DNA of 64,000 nt from Aphelenchoides besseyi (taxonomy: Eukaryota; Nematoda; Chromadorea; Rhabditida; Aphelenchoididae): NCBI GenBank assembly GCA_024699855.1, contig JAMPIQ010000001.1, positions 16,740,001 through 16,804,000 on the forward strand, in the 5' to 3' direction. Under the pieces are notes generated by a model. It had not been told where the DNA came from. It made no database searches and saw nothing but the letters and a program-made list of their open reading frames with translations. The position numbers were made by a program, and so were the translations under genes. This document shows positions 50,583 to 61,867 of the stretch, piece by piece (positions within the stretch are counted from its first letter, which is position 1; each line of letters begins with the position of its first letter).

Positions 50583-51465
50583 ATGAAGTTTTATGTCTAT
50601 TTAGCTTTTATCGGACTAATCTCGGCTGATTGTGCTCGCGAAGCATTACATCAGGCTGTGTTTGACATTGTTGAATATGTCATAGTTTACGAGGCAACAA
50701 CGAAGCTGTAAGTGAATTCCCTTTGTCGTTGATGCAACTGAATGTTTAGGTCGAAAGCAAATACTCTCAATCACATTGAGTGCTATGTCCTATCGACGAA
50801 AACCAAGAAATACGGTGCCGACAACGAGGTTTTCCAAAACGTGTGGAACAATCAACGAAAACAATGTCTTCCTGGCAACGATTTAAATTGGCACAAAACG
50901 GACATCGGACAGATGAAATCGGATAAATATCTTTGCTTGTAGGTTAAACACAACTTGGTTTGTTGTAGTTATAACTTTTAGTGCCATTTCGTACATCTTG
51001 CATTGCATTCCGGAAGTGTTTAAAGAATACAAATCGTACAACAACACTGAATTTTTGAGTCCAATATGCGAGTCCCTGAAGCTCTTCTGACCGTATCTCA
51101 GTGATCCAAACCAAAATGATTTCGAAGCCCGCACGGCTACGAGTTGTCAGGATCTGGTGTTGTCACGCGGAATTTGCGGTAAATGGTGAGTTTTAGAAAA
51201 TGGTTTATCCGCCTATTGTATTTCGCATCTTTTCAGAGCGTCTTCTACTCTTCTAAACGAACTGAATTGATTATACTTAAATTCCAAAACTTTCTCTACA
51301 TTTGCCCGCGACATTTGATCGTTGATCGAACGTCGCGTATAAAAGACGTCCGCTACAGCCAAATCGTTCAGTCCCACGATTTCATCCGCCTCGCTTGCAC
51401 AGCGAATCGCGGACGAAATTGACTGTCCAGTTATCGTTGTTTTCATCCAACAGCACCAACAATAA
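50583..51465 (+). CDS. Small secreted Cys-containing protein, unrecognised
   Basis: ATG 50583 opens a signal peptide (MKFYVYLAFIGLISADC). Two clean introns follow (GTAAGT at about 50709; GTAGGT at about 50940), with exons KANTLNHIECYVLSTKTKKY, QCLPGNDLNWHKTDIGQMKS and ISYILHCIPEVFKEY. An in-frame TGA at 51088-51090 interrupts the next exon, whose continuation ARTATSCQDLVLSRGICGK is clearly coding. Removing a 30-nt segment (GTCCCT to TCTCAG, about 51071-51100) bypasses the stop and keeps frame (PICDDPNQNDFEAR). Further exons give CVFYSSKRTELIILKFQ and IADEIDCPVIVVFIQQ, ending at TAA 51463-51465, which overlaps an AATAAA. The alternatives are a truncated protein ending at 51090 or a pseudogene. 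Confidence 0.5.
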
Positions 51466-51479
51466 ACGTTTCTTTAATT

Positions 51480-52125
51480 TGTGACTGCGGTCGCAAGCCG
51501 TACATTTTGGTGGAACAACTATTTTCGTATTCACGTATCCGACATCACTGTCCTTCGACAACCTCGTTAACTCAGTTAAAGTTGAAGTTTCGAGTCGAAA
51601 TTCGTGGCCGAAAATATTGAGTTCTTAATCTCGTTCTGATTACAGTCGTCAACTGCAAACACATTTCGTGTCGCCCACGTCCATCAGGCCGATTCAATTG
51701 GTTGTTCGTCAATCAAAATTCCGTCGAACACTCGCAATCGAAAAGGCACACATCACACTTCCAAAACATCAACTAAACGATCGAGAATCCGTCCACCACC
51801 GAGGTCCCGAGAATAAACTCCGCACTCGCCGCTAGTTGAGCCTCGTTTATCGAAGGCACGGTCAGCAGGTCGGACTGAAGTTCACGAGCAGGTTGAAGTG
51901 GAAACTTATCCTCACGCACAACATCAACACAATCTCAATTACGAAAACTCCGATCGACCTCGGCTGATTTACGGACATAAAGCGAAACCAAGTGCACAAT
52001 CCCGTCACCAAAAACGTCGATTGAGAATCGAACAAGAACTCGAACAAGCTCAATCGAACTTTTTTCTCAGGGCGGCAACTCCAAGAATCTTTTGGAAACC
52101 AAAAGGCTTGAAGCAAAATTCCTAA
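51480..52125 (+). CDS. Ambiguous coding block, basic protein
   Basis: Long open stretches with protein-like pattern but no ATG: CDCGRKPYILVEQLFSYSR, then after an acceptor (GATTACAG near 51646) QLVVRQSKFRRTLAIEKAH, and a last one VEVETYPHAQHQHNLNYENS, RHQKRRLRIEQELEQAQ, FWKPKGLKQNS with TAA at 52123-52125. The second and third blocks join in phase only if a 32-nt segment (GTCCCG to CGCTAG) is an intron. They could be 3-prime exons of the gene beginning at 50583, or a separate gene whose start I cannot find. The last block is basic and coiled-coil-like. Confidence 0.35.
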
Positions 52126-52347
52126 AGCGGAACGTTGCCGAATTGTCATTTTCGTGTACTTCGTCGTTAATTAGCACGATTTACTTCATATCTTTGGAAA
52201 CATTAATTTGTCCGTGCGTCGATAACGCACTACCGTAATTCACCGTATCGCACACAATCCAGCAACAAATTCCGATCAAACAAACAAAAGTTTTTGAACT
52301 TTGATCTATCCATCAACATTCCACGGAACGGCGCGAGCAATACTCCC

Positions 52348-52608
52348 ATGATGTTGACGCGTGGGGTGGAGAAACAAATTGGGCAAATAAAATCACAGAT
52401 CAGCGAAGTAAAGACCAGATGGCAAGCACTCAAAGCCGCATACCAAACAGCCAGTCTATTCGTGGAAGACGAAGGCAAAACGATCAACGAAAGCATCGAA
52501 ACATGTGAAGCGACGTTGGAAACCCATCGAAAAACGGCGAGCAAAATTCAAACATACTTGAATTATGCCCTCGAATTTGGAAGCAAATCTGCAATTAACA
52601 ACAAGTGA
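52348..52608 (+). CDS. Small coiled-coil protein
   Basis: ATG 52348 (MMLTRGVEKQIGQIKSQI) opens about 86 codons with a heptad-like helical pattern (SEVKTRWQALKAAYQTASLF; ESIETCEATLETHRKTAS), ending at TGA 52606-52608. The frame is open upstream to about 52294. A further protein-like stretch (SAPSIDQTSWNEIDTEMIVD) ending at 52832 may be a last exon if a donor at 52605 (AAGTGACC) is used. No signal peptide. The family is not recognised. Confidence 0.45.
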   Translation: MMLTRGVEKQIGQIKSQISEVKTRWQALKAAYQTASLFVEDEGKTINESIETCEATLETHRKTASKIQTYLNYALEFGSKSAINNK

Positions 52609-53378
52609 CCAATGGAATGGAGAGTTTCGAAAGGAGCATTTACAAAAAGTTTGAAGTTGAGAAGCTTCTTTGCTATTTCGGTTTCTTCAAAATTCTAAGC
52701 CTCTTTTGCTCATCATGTTTTCCGAAGATTTCGCCAATGAAATCCGCACCATCAATCGACCAAACAAGTTGGAATGAAATCGACACGGAAATGATTGTCG
52801 ACTTCAAGAATCCACGTCTTCGAAATGAATAACCTCGCGGTTTGCAGATGAGCGTTTTAAATGAAAATACATGCTGACGTAAGATCCAAAATCTCGTAAA
52901 TGTGACTTCCCGGGGCTCTCCAGTAGGCACCGGCAATCTCTACAGAAGGCTGGTTAACGGCGATTTGTTGCGGATATCCGCTTAAAACATCGTGGGGTTA
53001 GTTGAGAAACGCGGAAATCGGATTCTGAAATTCCATAGGATACGAACAAGTGGGTTAATCAAGAAAATTTGCTATTAGCAACCTTCGGTTATTGGAACTC
53101 ATGTATTGCTACACATAATGACGGTTTACAGTAATAACGACTTTTGCATCAAACAAACGACTTACTCAGAGTTGACGATCTTGGATGTTCGGGAAGAAGA
53201 ATCGATTCCTTTTCGTCACCGCTCCTTCTGCTGTCGAGTTCGATTGGGGCTTGGAACTCAGAGACACGAATTGAATTAGCCGTTGGAAAGTCCATGACTA
53301 AAATTGTGCATGTAGCCATTAAAGTATACTTCTGCAAGCAAGTCCCTTGAAGTTCAAACAATGAAAGCTGAGACAATA

Positions 53379-54710
53379 CATTAGAACACGAAAAGTTGCA
53401 CTCAAAGAATGTGATAGCGGAGACTCTGTAGTTGTCCGTTGATTTGAAGTTACAGTGACTGTCAGTCCCAGCCAATGTTTCGATAGTCAAAGTCCTCCAG
53501 AATTAGTGATGCGACCAAATTTGCAAGAATTAGCGATTCAGATCAATTTGCATTAGAAATTGGTGACTCACAACAAAGTCGGAGAGTATAAAGGGCACGC
53601 AATATGAACCGAAAGGTTGCTCGATTGGGTCTTACATCTCTGCTCCTACACTCCGCATTTGCTGTCGATCTTCGTGCGTTCATTCGTGCATTCGATGGAC
53701 ATCCACCGCTTTTGGATGGTCGGCATTGCCTTCGTGGCAATGTCGATGTTCGGCTTGGTCCATGCTGGATTCAGCTTTCAAGACGAGCATCCGTGAGTTT
53801 TGTGGGCCGCTCTTTTGCTGATTGTTTTTTTGCAGAGTCTACACTGCTGATGGTACAGCAGGTACAGCGACTTTGGAATTGACGGAAGACAAGGTGAAGT
53901 TCACTATTGAAAAACAAGGTACAGGATCCTTGAGCGAGTGAGTCAACGGAAACGTGGCAAGGATACAATCTTTCCATTTTTAGGATGGAAATGACACTCG
54001 GCGGTTGCATGTTTAAAATCACTTACATCGAAAGTGACGATCAAGTGTCTTTTAAAGGTGAGTTAAAGAACGAAAACAAGTTACATTTGTTTTTCAGGTG
54101 GATCTCCGGTTTCCCTGGAATCTTCAGTCACGGCAAGTGCAACGAGCTCGGCTGTTTCTTACGGTGGCCAATCTGGCAAGTGCGAAGGTGCCATCAAATT
54201 CGAAAAAGTCGGTGGCAAGTTCAAGACGGATGTCAGCTTCGACTATCCGAAAACTGATCATCCACCGCTCAAGTTCACTTTCGTAAGTTTTCGTTTCTTC
54301 TCATTTATTTCTTCCGTTCCAGACGAATGCCCAGAACTTCACTGAAAAAAACGAGGGATTCAAGATGACCGGTGGATATATTGCGGGAGCTGTTTCGCAC
54401 GTTTTCTTTTTTCTTTCCCTTGTGATTGGTCTTTTTCAGTGGTGGGATCGCTCTCGTGATTCTTGCCGTTGTCATTGCCTTTGGCATGACATGGTGTTTG
54501 TGCTGGTGCGAAGGTAACTTACAATCAATCGTTTGTTTTACGAGTTTTTTCAGGATGCTGTTGGAATGATGAGAAGCGATGTTCAATTTGGAACAGGCAA
54601 AAGAAAAAACGCATGAAGGCCAAGGGGTTGGACAAAAAAAAGGACAACGGTAAAAAGAAAGACGGAGCGAACCTAAGAAACATTTGAATTATAGATCAGA
54701 ATAAGCCCAA
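53379..54710. repeat. Right copy of the segmental duplication
   Basis: Direct repeat of 47826-49110, beginning ATTAGAACACGAAAAGTTG. The flank, TATA box and exon 1 are almost identical to the left copy. Confidence 0.9.
53587..53593 (+). promoter_or_regulatory. TATA box of duplicated gene, copy 2
   Basis: TATAAAG lies 108 nt before ATG 53695, as in copy 1. Confidence 0.55.
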
Positions 54711-54879
54711 AGTGGCACCGGTCCAACAATTGAATCAACAACAGGGCACACTTATTCCAACCGGTGTTACGCCAGCGCAAGGCAACAAAGTGGAAGACCC
54801 AAAAAACAAGGTCGGCCAACAGAACGATCCAAAAGATGTCGCGCCGCAACAAGTAGTGGCAACTGCAGTTCTCAAATGA
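53695..54879 (+). CDS. Type I single-pass membrane protein, duplicated gene copy 2
   Basis: The same plan as copy 1: signal peptide, beta-rich ectodomain (exon 2 MEMTLGGCMFKITYIES, exon 3 VSLESSVTASATSSAVSYGG), membrane helix (GGIALVILAVVIAFGMTW), Cys-rich CLCWCEGCCW. Splicing works throughout, including the ACCG|GTGGAT donor before the helix. It continues past the point where copy 1 stops: a basic stretch (QKKKRMKAKGLDKKKDN), then after a short intron an extra exon rich in Gln, Pro and Lys (KVAPVQQLNQQQGT; VGQQNDPKDVAPQQ), ending at TGA 54877-54879. AATAAA lies near 54952. The extra tail would be cytosolic. Function unknown. Confidence 0.8.
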
Positions 54880-55379
54880 TGAACAGCGGTCCGGACACAA
54901 GTTGAGTTTCTCCTTGTAAGCCGATTCTTTTTTATCGACGTCTTTTTCGAGAATAAAAAATCTGTGAAATTTTTTTGGCATTTTTGAGCTTCGAAGAAGA
55001 ACCATGTGAAGACTTCAGGTCTTGGGCATTCAGCTTTGACATCAATGAGGCACTTTGACTCGAAGCAATTAGCTTCTCTTCAATGAGCTCAACGCTCAAG
55101 CTTCCAGTTCAGTTGTAATTTCTGGCAATTGAATGAAACTAACGAGTAGCAACAAACAGAAAACGTGTGATTTGATGGATAATCTGGTGGCAGTTTCTGC
55201 GTACTTTCTGTCGATCAACTATTTCGGCAAGCTTTTAATATTGTTTTGATATACACGATTGGGTTAGAATACAAAGAGTTTAAACGTCCAACTGAAGCAA
55301 AACGAACGGCTTTACTTTTTGTTGGCAATAACTGTACTTATAAGCTTTGAATTTGTTGTTGGACATACCTGCTATTAAA
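54880..55379. other. 3-prime flank, no gene seen
   Basis: Contains the copy 2 polyadenylation signal. An ATG near 55175 opens a hydrophobic stretch (MDNLVAVSAYFLSINYFG) that might be a signal exon of the next gene but has no donor. Confidence 0.3.
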
Positions 55380-55794
55380 GTTTCTATGCCGCAAATGTGA
55401 CCGTCAATCTATCACCTGCACCTTGCTCTTTACCTGCCGAAAGTTGCTTTTTTTCGTACGATCGAAGAACTCAAACGATTGTTCGAGGATGTGAGACAAA
55501 GAAATGCGTGGTAATCAAAAGATTCTATAAACAATCAAAGTGTTTTGCTTAGATGTAGGAACCAAATTCTGACGGTGATTGTTATAAGTTCGATTCACCA
55601 CAGAAAAAGATTGTTCGTTGTTACTGTAAACTCGGTGTTTTAGAACGTTTCTCATTTCTTTGTTTTTAGATCTCAATGCTTTCAACAGAGACATACCGTT
55701 GAGTTTCCTAACATCCTACTTGTGGAATACTCAAAATCCGAATTCACCAGCTGTCGCGCCATCACTCAAAACACCGTGTTGGGAACATGTTTAA
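55380..55794 (+). CDS. Small Cys-rich secreted-type protein, incomplete model
   Basis: Two neighbouring exons carry a spaced-cysteine pattern: APCSLPAESCFFSYDRRT, IVRGCETKKC, then after an intron starting GTAATC (acceptor ATGTAG or GCTTAG near 55557) NSDGDCYKFDSPQKKIVRC. The layout recalls Ly6/three-finger-type domains of nematodes, but the final CxxD/CN element is missing. After a GTAAAC intron the best in-phase end is LNAFNRDIPLSFLTSYLW to TAA 55792-55794; another frame stays open slightly longer. The signal-peptide exon was not found. Confidence 0.4.
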
Positions 55795-58542
55795 ATGCTG
55801 ATATGCAGTTGAACTACTGAGCTGATATTTTCGTATTGTATTTCCATTAAATTCCGGAAACAATAATACCCTACTATGTAGTTTTGTTAGTTGTTTAGTT
55901 TAGAGTAGTTGATGAGTTTGTAGGCTCTTCGAGGTCGATTACCGGGAATGTAATCGGACAATTAAATTTGTATTCGCTTTCCGATTACGTAGTCAATTTG
56001 ACCGGAAGTTAACTCACGTCTACGCGAACAAGACGGCGAGACGTGAACACGACTGCGATTCGGAAAATACGACCAATTCGTCTCTGGAGATTTGTGACCG
56101 TCCGATGGTTTTGGCACTTTGATAGGAAGAAGGTCAGGGATTGAGCTGTGCGAAGGAAATAGAAACCAATTTTTCATTTGGTTCGAACTGCTTTTGTTGT
56201 CGACTTTAAAAATAGACGTCTCACACTTGTCCTTTCGTTTGTTCCGAAAATTGAGTTAAACAGAAGTGTGTGGTTGTTTTTGAAGACGAACGGAAGTTAA
56301 GGAGTGATGTGGCGAATGTTGTTTGTTCAATCGAGTTCTGCGGTTTTCTGGAACCCGTTCGATTCACGAATTCAATTGGATTTCCTCGCGGCTTCTGCTC
56401 GTTTGCCATCTGAATTGACCTTCTTTTGTCTCATTTTTACTCAACAAAATTGAAACCACGCGAACTGATTTGCGCACTCTGCACGTGCTTCCTCGTCTAA
56501 GATATCCATTTGTTTGATTGTCATTTCGGTGCGCCAATTGCGTCGAGTTCTCTGAAAGCACCAGAAATCAGAACCGCAAATCCCGACGGTCGCTTTTTCT
56601 CATCCGCTTACGCAACAGACTCAAGTCAACGGTTCTGCTACAAGTTTTCTGAGATTTCGCAACTTGGAGTTCCTCTTCAGAACACAATACTTAGTGGGTA
56701 CTCAGATGGCGACTATTGAAGAGACGAGCTTCAGATGCCATTCGAAACAATGTCGATTGGAAGGCTCGTTTGGCGTTTCTTTCAATCAGAAATCTTGTTT
56801 GATTGATACCATAGAAGTGACAATGAACGTTTGATTGCTGGGTTTTTGTGGAGCCGGAAGTCGAAAAGTGTGACCGAATGGAAGCGGGCGCGTAACGAAC
56901 TTCGTTGCCAATTTGTCGAAGAGTTCAAAAACCGCGGATAAACGAAGAGAGAACGGCCAACCCACTCCTCCGAACACCCGATTTTTAATCACGTTCAAAC
57001 GCGTCAGCAGCCACAAGCTCTCGAAATGAACCAATTTTTCTTGACTTAGACTTTTCTGTTAACAAATTCACAGGTGAAGTTGAGGACTGTAAACAAGCTC
57101 TTTAATTATGTTGTCTACCGACCGTATGTTTCCCGTGGGAATTCGACTTCCTGCTTTCTAATCTTCGAACCACGTGATTTGGTTGAATCGTGACCTCCAC
57201 TTATCTATTTTTATGAACAACTTAATCCCTAGCGGTAGTGTTAAGTTTCCGAGGTCCGAAGTTTTGGAAGAGAAACTCGGTATTCGGACGTCACATCGTC
57301 CAATGAAATCGAATTTACCTCCGAACTTCTTTGCTCCACTTTATTCACAATTCTCATCCGTTTATCCGACCGCCCGGTTCGTATCTTCGAAATTGTACGC
57401 ACCTTCATCTCCTGTTTACTTCCTTTCGGTCTATGTAGGCATCAAGCACGGGACCCAAATCCGAAATGAACTAATCCGCTGAATCCAACGGACTTTTTGA
57501 TGGCGACTACAGTTTCCGTCTTCTATTTTTGCTCGAAGTTTGCAAGCTCATTCGTTTCGTTTTTCGTCTTCAAATTGAAACCGACAAGTTGATGTTTACA
57601 TTCCCGATGACGCGATGGCCCGTTTGGAGTCACACAATCAGCCAACGATGGAACATCCAAGTCATGGGCTTAATTGCGACTCGTAGGAATTGAGTTTGAA
57701 GTTCTTTTAATTTTGGAAGCTAGTGCCAACTTCTAAACCTTCATTTCGACTCTTCGTCGGTTCATCGTCGTGAATTATTTATGCGTTAGCAGTGGATTAG
57801 TCTACGGAATGTTTTCGCTCAAATCGAAGGCGGTACAATCAGGAACCGTTCGATTGGTTTGAGTGTGGGAAAATGAACGTGAACATACGTAGATGATTAT
57901 AAGAAAACTCTCATTTGAAAGGACCGGAAATTGCCCGCGGCCAATTCGGAACTTCTTTTCGTTGCTTCGCTGTTTGAGTTCGATTATTCAAAGCGCCCGA
58001 AGTAATGCGAGTATTTGTTTTCTCGTCGAGTTCTTCAATGAGTTCGTGATGCACATTACAGTTGAAAGGTTATCGTCATGTAATTAAACGACAGTTCAAA
58101 GGTCACTATCTTCACGATACAGATTCACGAAGTTATTAATCATCTTCACGGAGGTCATGACATATAATCGATTTCGCGTGCGATTCCGAGAGTTCTTTAA
58201 GTTGGTAGAACTCGAATTCCCTAAACGTTTGTCGCATTGAGAACCCGGAAATTCGAATGCAAAAAGAATTGAAGGGCCAAGTGTCCGTTCCGATTCGTCA
58301 ACAGGAAAACGTTTGGTCGTGTGCTCGATCCACAATCTTCGTCTTTGCGTTCAGACATCCGTTTCCGTTTTCTCGTCGCTTCGATAGAACGGCACGTTCT
58401 CTTCGGCATCAAACTCTCAATTAAACGGTTCTATGCTTCGAATCGCTTTTGCTCACAACAACTAATCGTTTCATTGTTACTGAAAAACGTGACTGGCTTT
58501 CTAAACACTTTTCAGTCTATGCTTTCAGGGATTGGCAATAAA
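55795..58542. other. No supported gene over 2.7 kb
   Basis: Several ORFs of 60 to 100 codons on both strands (for example 57174-57482 plus; 56221-56409 and 56786-57034 minus). None has splice sites or family-like pattern. The right part is the upstream flank of the receptor gene; the acceptor-like TTTTCAG near 58515 may mark the 5-prime end of its first coding exon. Confidence 0.35.
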
Positions 58543-60325
58543 ATGGCTGACGATTTTTCCATGGAAACATCGATCAGTTTGAGGGTGAATCGATCCGATC
58601 CAACACCTACAACCTTGTATTTGGAGCAAGAACCCGACTCATCAGTTGTTCATAACCTCGATCTCGAGGAGTGTTCGTTTCTTTCCGCACAATGTGAGTG
58701 TCATTCCACGTACCAGTTCTACGATTTCGACGAGAACTTTCTTCTCGGATGTTGTTGTTTCTTCATCATTGCTTTTGGTTTGGTTGCGAATTTGATTTCT
58801 GTGCGAATATTCACACACAAATTGATGGCCAGTCAATGTATCAATTGGTATCTGGCGGTTTTGACAACCTCTGATACGGTGGTTTTGTTCTCCGCATTTT
58901 TCGTCTTAACTCTTCCACGATTATGCGAAGTTGCGGGACTTTGGTGGCTTTTGGCGTTCAGGTAATCGAATCAATCAAACTCTCAATTCATTTTGGTTTC
59001 CAGTTATACGGTTAGTAGTGTATGTTATGGTCTAATGACGTTGTCGCAAACGATAAGGTAAAGCTGATTTCTTTTCGTAATCTCTGCTCAATTTCGCATT
59101 TAAAGATCGTCAAGACTTTTTTCTTGAATTAATCTCTTTGTTCTTTTCGGATTACAATATCCGTGGAGAACAGACTTCTTTTTGCAAGCCAATGGCTTAC
59201 TGTAATCTCCGGTCAAAGGTTGATGAGTTAAATTTCAGCGTATGGATCTCCGTTGCGATGTCGTTACATCGATTTGTCGGCGTTATTTATCCTTATGTTG
59301 CTATCGAATGGCTGTGTAAAAAGAATGTCCGCTTAATCATTGCAATACTTCTGGTCCTCAGTCTACTATTCAACAGCACTCGATTTCTGGAAGTTCACGT
59401 GGTGAACAATTGCTATCGGGCGAATATTGGCGCCTATATCCCGGTATGAACTAGTTGTAAGGAATTGAGTATGATCGAGATTTAGGTCATTTCTCCAACC
59501 GATCTTCGTTTGAATCCCACTTATCGTCTGATCTTCTTCGGTTGGATGTACACGATCCTGATGTTTGCATTACCGTTCGCTATTTTGATTGTTGTCAATA
59601 GCGCCGTTTTAATCGCAATTCGCCGTTCCAATCGTCTTCATTCCTATCATCCAACACCGCAAATTCCAACACGATTAGATCAGAATCATTTCGAAAGTGA
59701 TGGTTCAACATCAACCGCTGTGTCGAGTGCTCGTACATCTCGAACAAACACAAACTCATCGGCCAAGTCGTCCAAGTCGACGAGCAAAACTGTTGTGACA
59801 TTGACACCCAATGGTTTTACTTCTACGATTCCAGTAGTGTCGCAAGACAAACTGACAACCGAAATAAACGAAGGTGTTGATCTGGTCGAGGCGATGGAAG
59901 CCGTCGAAAGACATTTGGCTGCAAAACGTGAGTTCGATTACTCTTCAACATTTGTTTCATTGATTTTAGGTATGGAAGCTAAAGAACGACAAACCACAGC
60001 GGTTTTAATTGCCTTGGTTGTTGTCTTTTTATGCTGCAATCTGTTGGCTTTTCTTGTCAATATCATTGAGAACTTGGGTTGGGATAACTGGCGTTTCTAT
60101 GGTTCAATGGTCACTTTCTCAAACTTTTTGGTAAGTCAATGAGATCAATTGTAATTTTCAACACGACACTTTTAGGTTATCATTAATGCATCGTCCAACA
60201 TATTCATTTACATGCTGTTCAGTGAGAAATATCGTTTGCTTCTTCACTCGTACATTTTTCGTGCGTGGAAAGGTCGTGGCGATAATGAGTTGCTGTTAAG
60301 TGGAAATGTTCCTATTCCGCTGTAA
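58543..60325 (+). CDS. Peptide GPCR, FMRFamide-receptor-like
   Basis: A class A seven-transmembrane receptor. ATG 58543; the N-terminal ectodomain has a glycosylation site (NRSD) and a CECHST motif. Helices: FLLGCCCFFIIAFGLVANLI, WYLAVLTTSDTVVLFSAFFV, SYTVSSVCYGLMTL with VWISVAMSLHRFVGVIYPY (HRF in place of DRY), RLIIAILLVLSLLFNSTRFL, then NPTYRLIFFGWMYTILMFAL and PFAILIVVNSAVLIAIRR, the extracellular NPxY and Pro-rich helix 5 typical of FMRFamide receptors, a long Ser/Thr-rich third loop, QTTAVLIALVVVFLCCNLLA, and NASSNIFIYMLFSEKYR for NPxxY. Six exons with GTAAGT-like donors, one intron near 180 nt. Ends at TAA 60323-60325. It would couple peptide ligands to G proteins. Confidence 0.87.
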
Positions 60326-60728
60326 ATACTTCTTGCAATCTCTCCTTTTCGGGTTTGATATCAAATTTAATCTTCGAGTTTTGGATTGTATAAGCGGGTA
60401 GTGTGTTTGTAAATAAAAGGCATCTACAATTAGGGAGTCTGATTCAAGAAGAGCAATATTAAAAATGATCACATCTTGTGTCTTCAACTTTGCTCGATTA
60501 GCAGTTCAACACTCGCTTTTCCTGTCAGTAATTGTTTTACGGAATCAACAAATAGCTCATCGTTCATTCTGCTGTAAAACAGAATAGTAACAGGACATGT
60601 TAGCGACTGTTTAAAATCGACTCAGCAAACTAATGTGAACAAAGAAGCACATTGAGAGTTGTGCTTGAGAGTGAATCAACCTAAGAGCTATCACTTGCTA
60701 CTAAGCTTGCATACTCGCTAATTCGGTT
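60326..60728. other. Receptor 3-prime flank
   Basis: AATAAA near 60411 suits the receptor transcript. Nothing else recognised before the 5S gene. Confidence 0.45.
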
Positions 60729-60846
60729 GTGTTCGTCCATATCTCGTTGAATGCACGCCATCCCGTCCGATCTGGCAAGTTAAGCAACGGTGAGCTTGAT
60801 TAGTACATGGATCGGAGACGTCCTTGGAATCTCAAGTGACGAACGC
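60729..60846 (+). rRNA. 5S ribosomal RNA
   Basis: The core reads CCATATCTCGTTGAATGCAC, CGCCATCCCGTCCGATCTGG, CAAGTTAAGCAACGGTGAGC and GGATCGGAGACG, matching the C. elegans 5S rRNA almost base for base. The ends GTGTTCGTC and GACGAACGC pair over nine bases (one G-U), fixing the limits at 118 nt. The internal control region (AGTTAAGCAACG; GATCGGAGACG) is intact. Only one unit is seen. Confidence 0.95.
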
Positions 60847-60852
60847 TTTTTT
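60847..60852 (+). terminator. Pol III terminator of the 5S gene
   Basis: A run of six T directly after the 3-prime pairing strand. Confidence 0.85.
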
Positions 60853-61389
60853 GCTTTTGATCATGGAAGAACGCAAAATCGAAGTCAATTTGTTTGACGT
60901 GATGAGTGAGTGGTTAACTTTTATAAAAAAAACCATTTTGTAACTTCAAGCAATACGTTGATTGAACTGTTTCAATGGTTACTGTTCAGTAACATGAATA
61001 ATTTTCACTGCATGCAATCACTTTGGTTATTAAGATACTTGAAACAATTTTGAAAGCCAAGCTCTTGAACTAAGCAAGTCCTTAAAAGAAGAATGACTTT
61101 TAGCTAAACGTCGAACTAAATCGTGATCGTTTGTCTAGAACGCAAACTAACAAGCGGATGCCGCTGATTGACATCCATCGGTCTGTTTGAACATCTGCAA
61201 TTCAAGGGCGTGTTCGATGGACGAAAATGTTAACTGCACGTACCCTTCGGTTAATCAAATAATTAACCACAAGAGAAGGCGGACTTTGAAATTTATGATC
61301 CCTATGCTCAAGCCAACAAAAACGTATAAAAACATAAGATAATGAAACGAATTCAGCGTGTTTAGTTTTGATCTTCCGTTTGCTTTCAA
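60853..61389. other. No gene seen
   Basis: Spacer between the 5S gene and the ShK gene. I looked for a spliced-leader RNA gene, often linked to 5S in nematodes, and found no conserved SL1-like sequence. Confidence 0.4.
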
Positions 61390-61867
61390 ATGTCCTACTC
61401 AACTCTTGTTCTTGTCAGTTTGCTGGTTCCAGCTGTGGTTGCCGATTGGTCGACGTTCGGTTTTGGATTCGGTGGCCAACAAAGCGGATGTCGTGACATC
61501 TCTCCAATGTAAGTGGAAGACATCAGCTAGCATCTTATTGTTGATTTGTAGGTGCACACGTTTGGAAAAAACCGGAATTTGCAAGTCTCCAGCTGCTCAT
61601 ATTTGCGGAGTTACTTGTGGTCAATGCGGAAAAGAAAACGACAACAACGAGAATCAAGAAAATGGCATCAAACCCAGTGATGACAACCAGGAACCCGAAG
61701 ATGGAAATGAAGTTCAAGAAAGCGGTCCGTCGTCCGACGATAACAACAATCAATTCGGCAATGATGGATTTGAAAACAATAACAACGACGACTTCAACAA
61801 CGGATCTAATGACGAGAATAACGTCCGAGCTGACGGTGATGAGGGATTCTTTAATATCCATGAGTAA
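61390..61867 (+). CDS. Secreted ShK-domain protein with acidic Asn-rich tail
   Basis: ATG 61390 gives a signal peptide (MSYSTLVLVSLLVPAVVA). The mature part begins DWSTFGFGFGGQQ, followed by an ShK/SXC module with six cysteines (CRDISPM, CTRLEKTGICKSPAAHICGV, TCGQC). The module is split by a short intron (GTAAGT to TTGTAG, about 61509-61550) that joins in phase at M-C. The rest is a low-complexity tail of Asn, Asp, Glu and Gln (NNNNDDFNNGSNDE), ending at TAA 61865-61867, with AATAAA at 61891. ShK modules in nematodes occur in surface-coat, cuticle and secreted immune-modulating proteins as well as proteases; no activity can be assigned. Its neighbour at 62230 shares the plan, suggesting local duplication. 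Confidence 0.85.

Noticed and set aside
51088..51090. Selenocysteine reading of the in-frame TGA
   Set aside because: No SECIS-like hairpin was identified, and a short intron or decay explains the TGA more simply.
57174..57482. 102-codon plus-strand ORF
   Set aside because: Single exon with no upstream acceptor, no recognisable motif, and equally open frames nearby.
60729..61389. Spliced-leader RNA gene next to the 5S gene
   Set aside because: No SL1-like leader or Sm site was recognised by eye on either strand.
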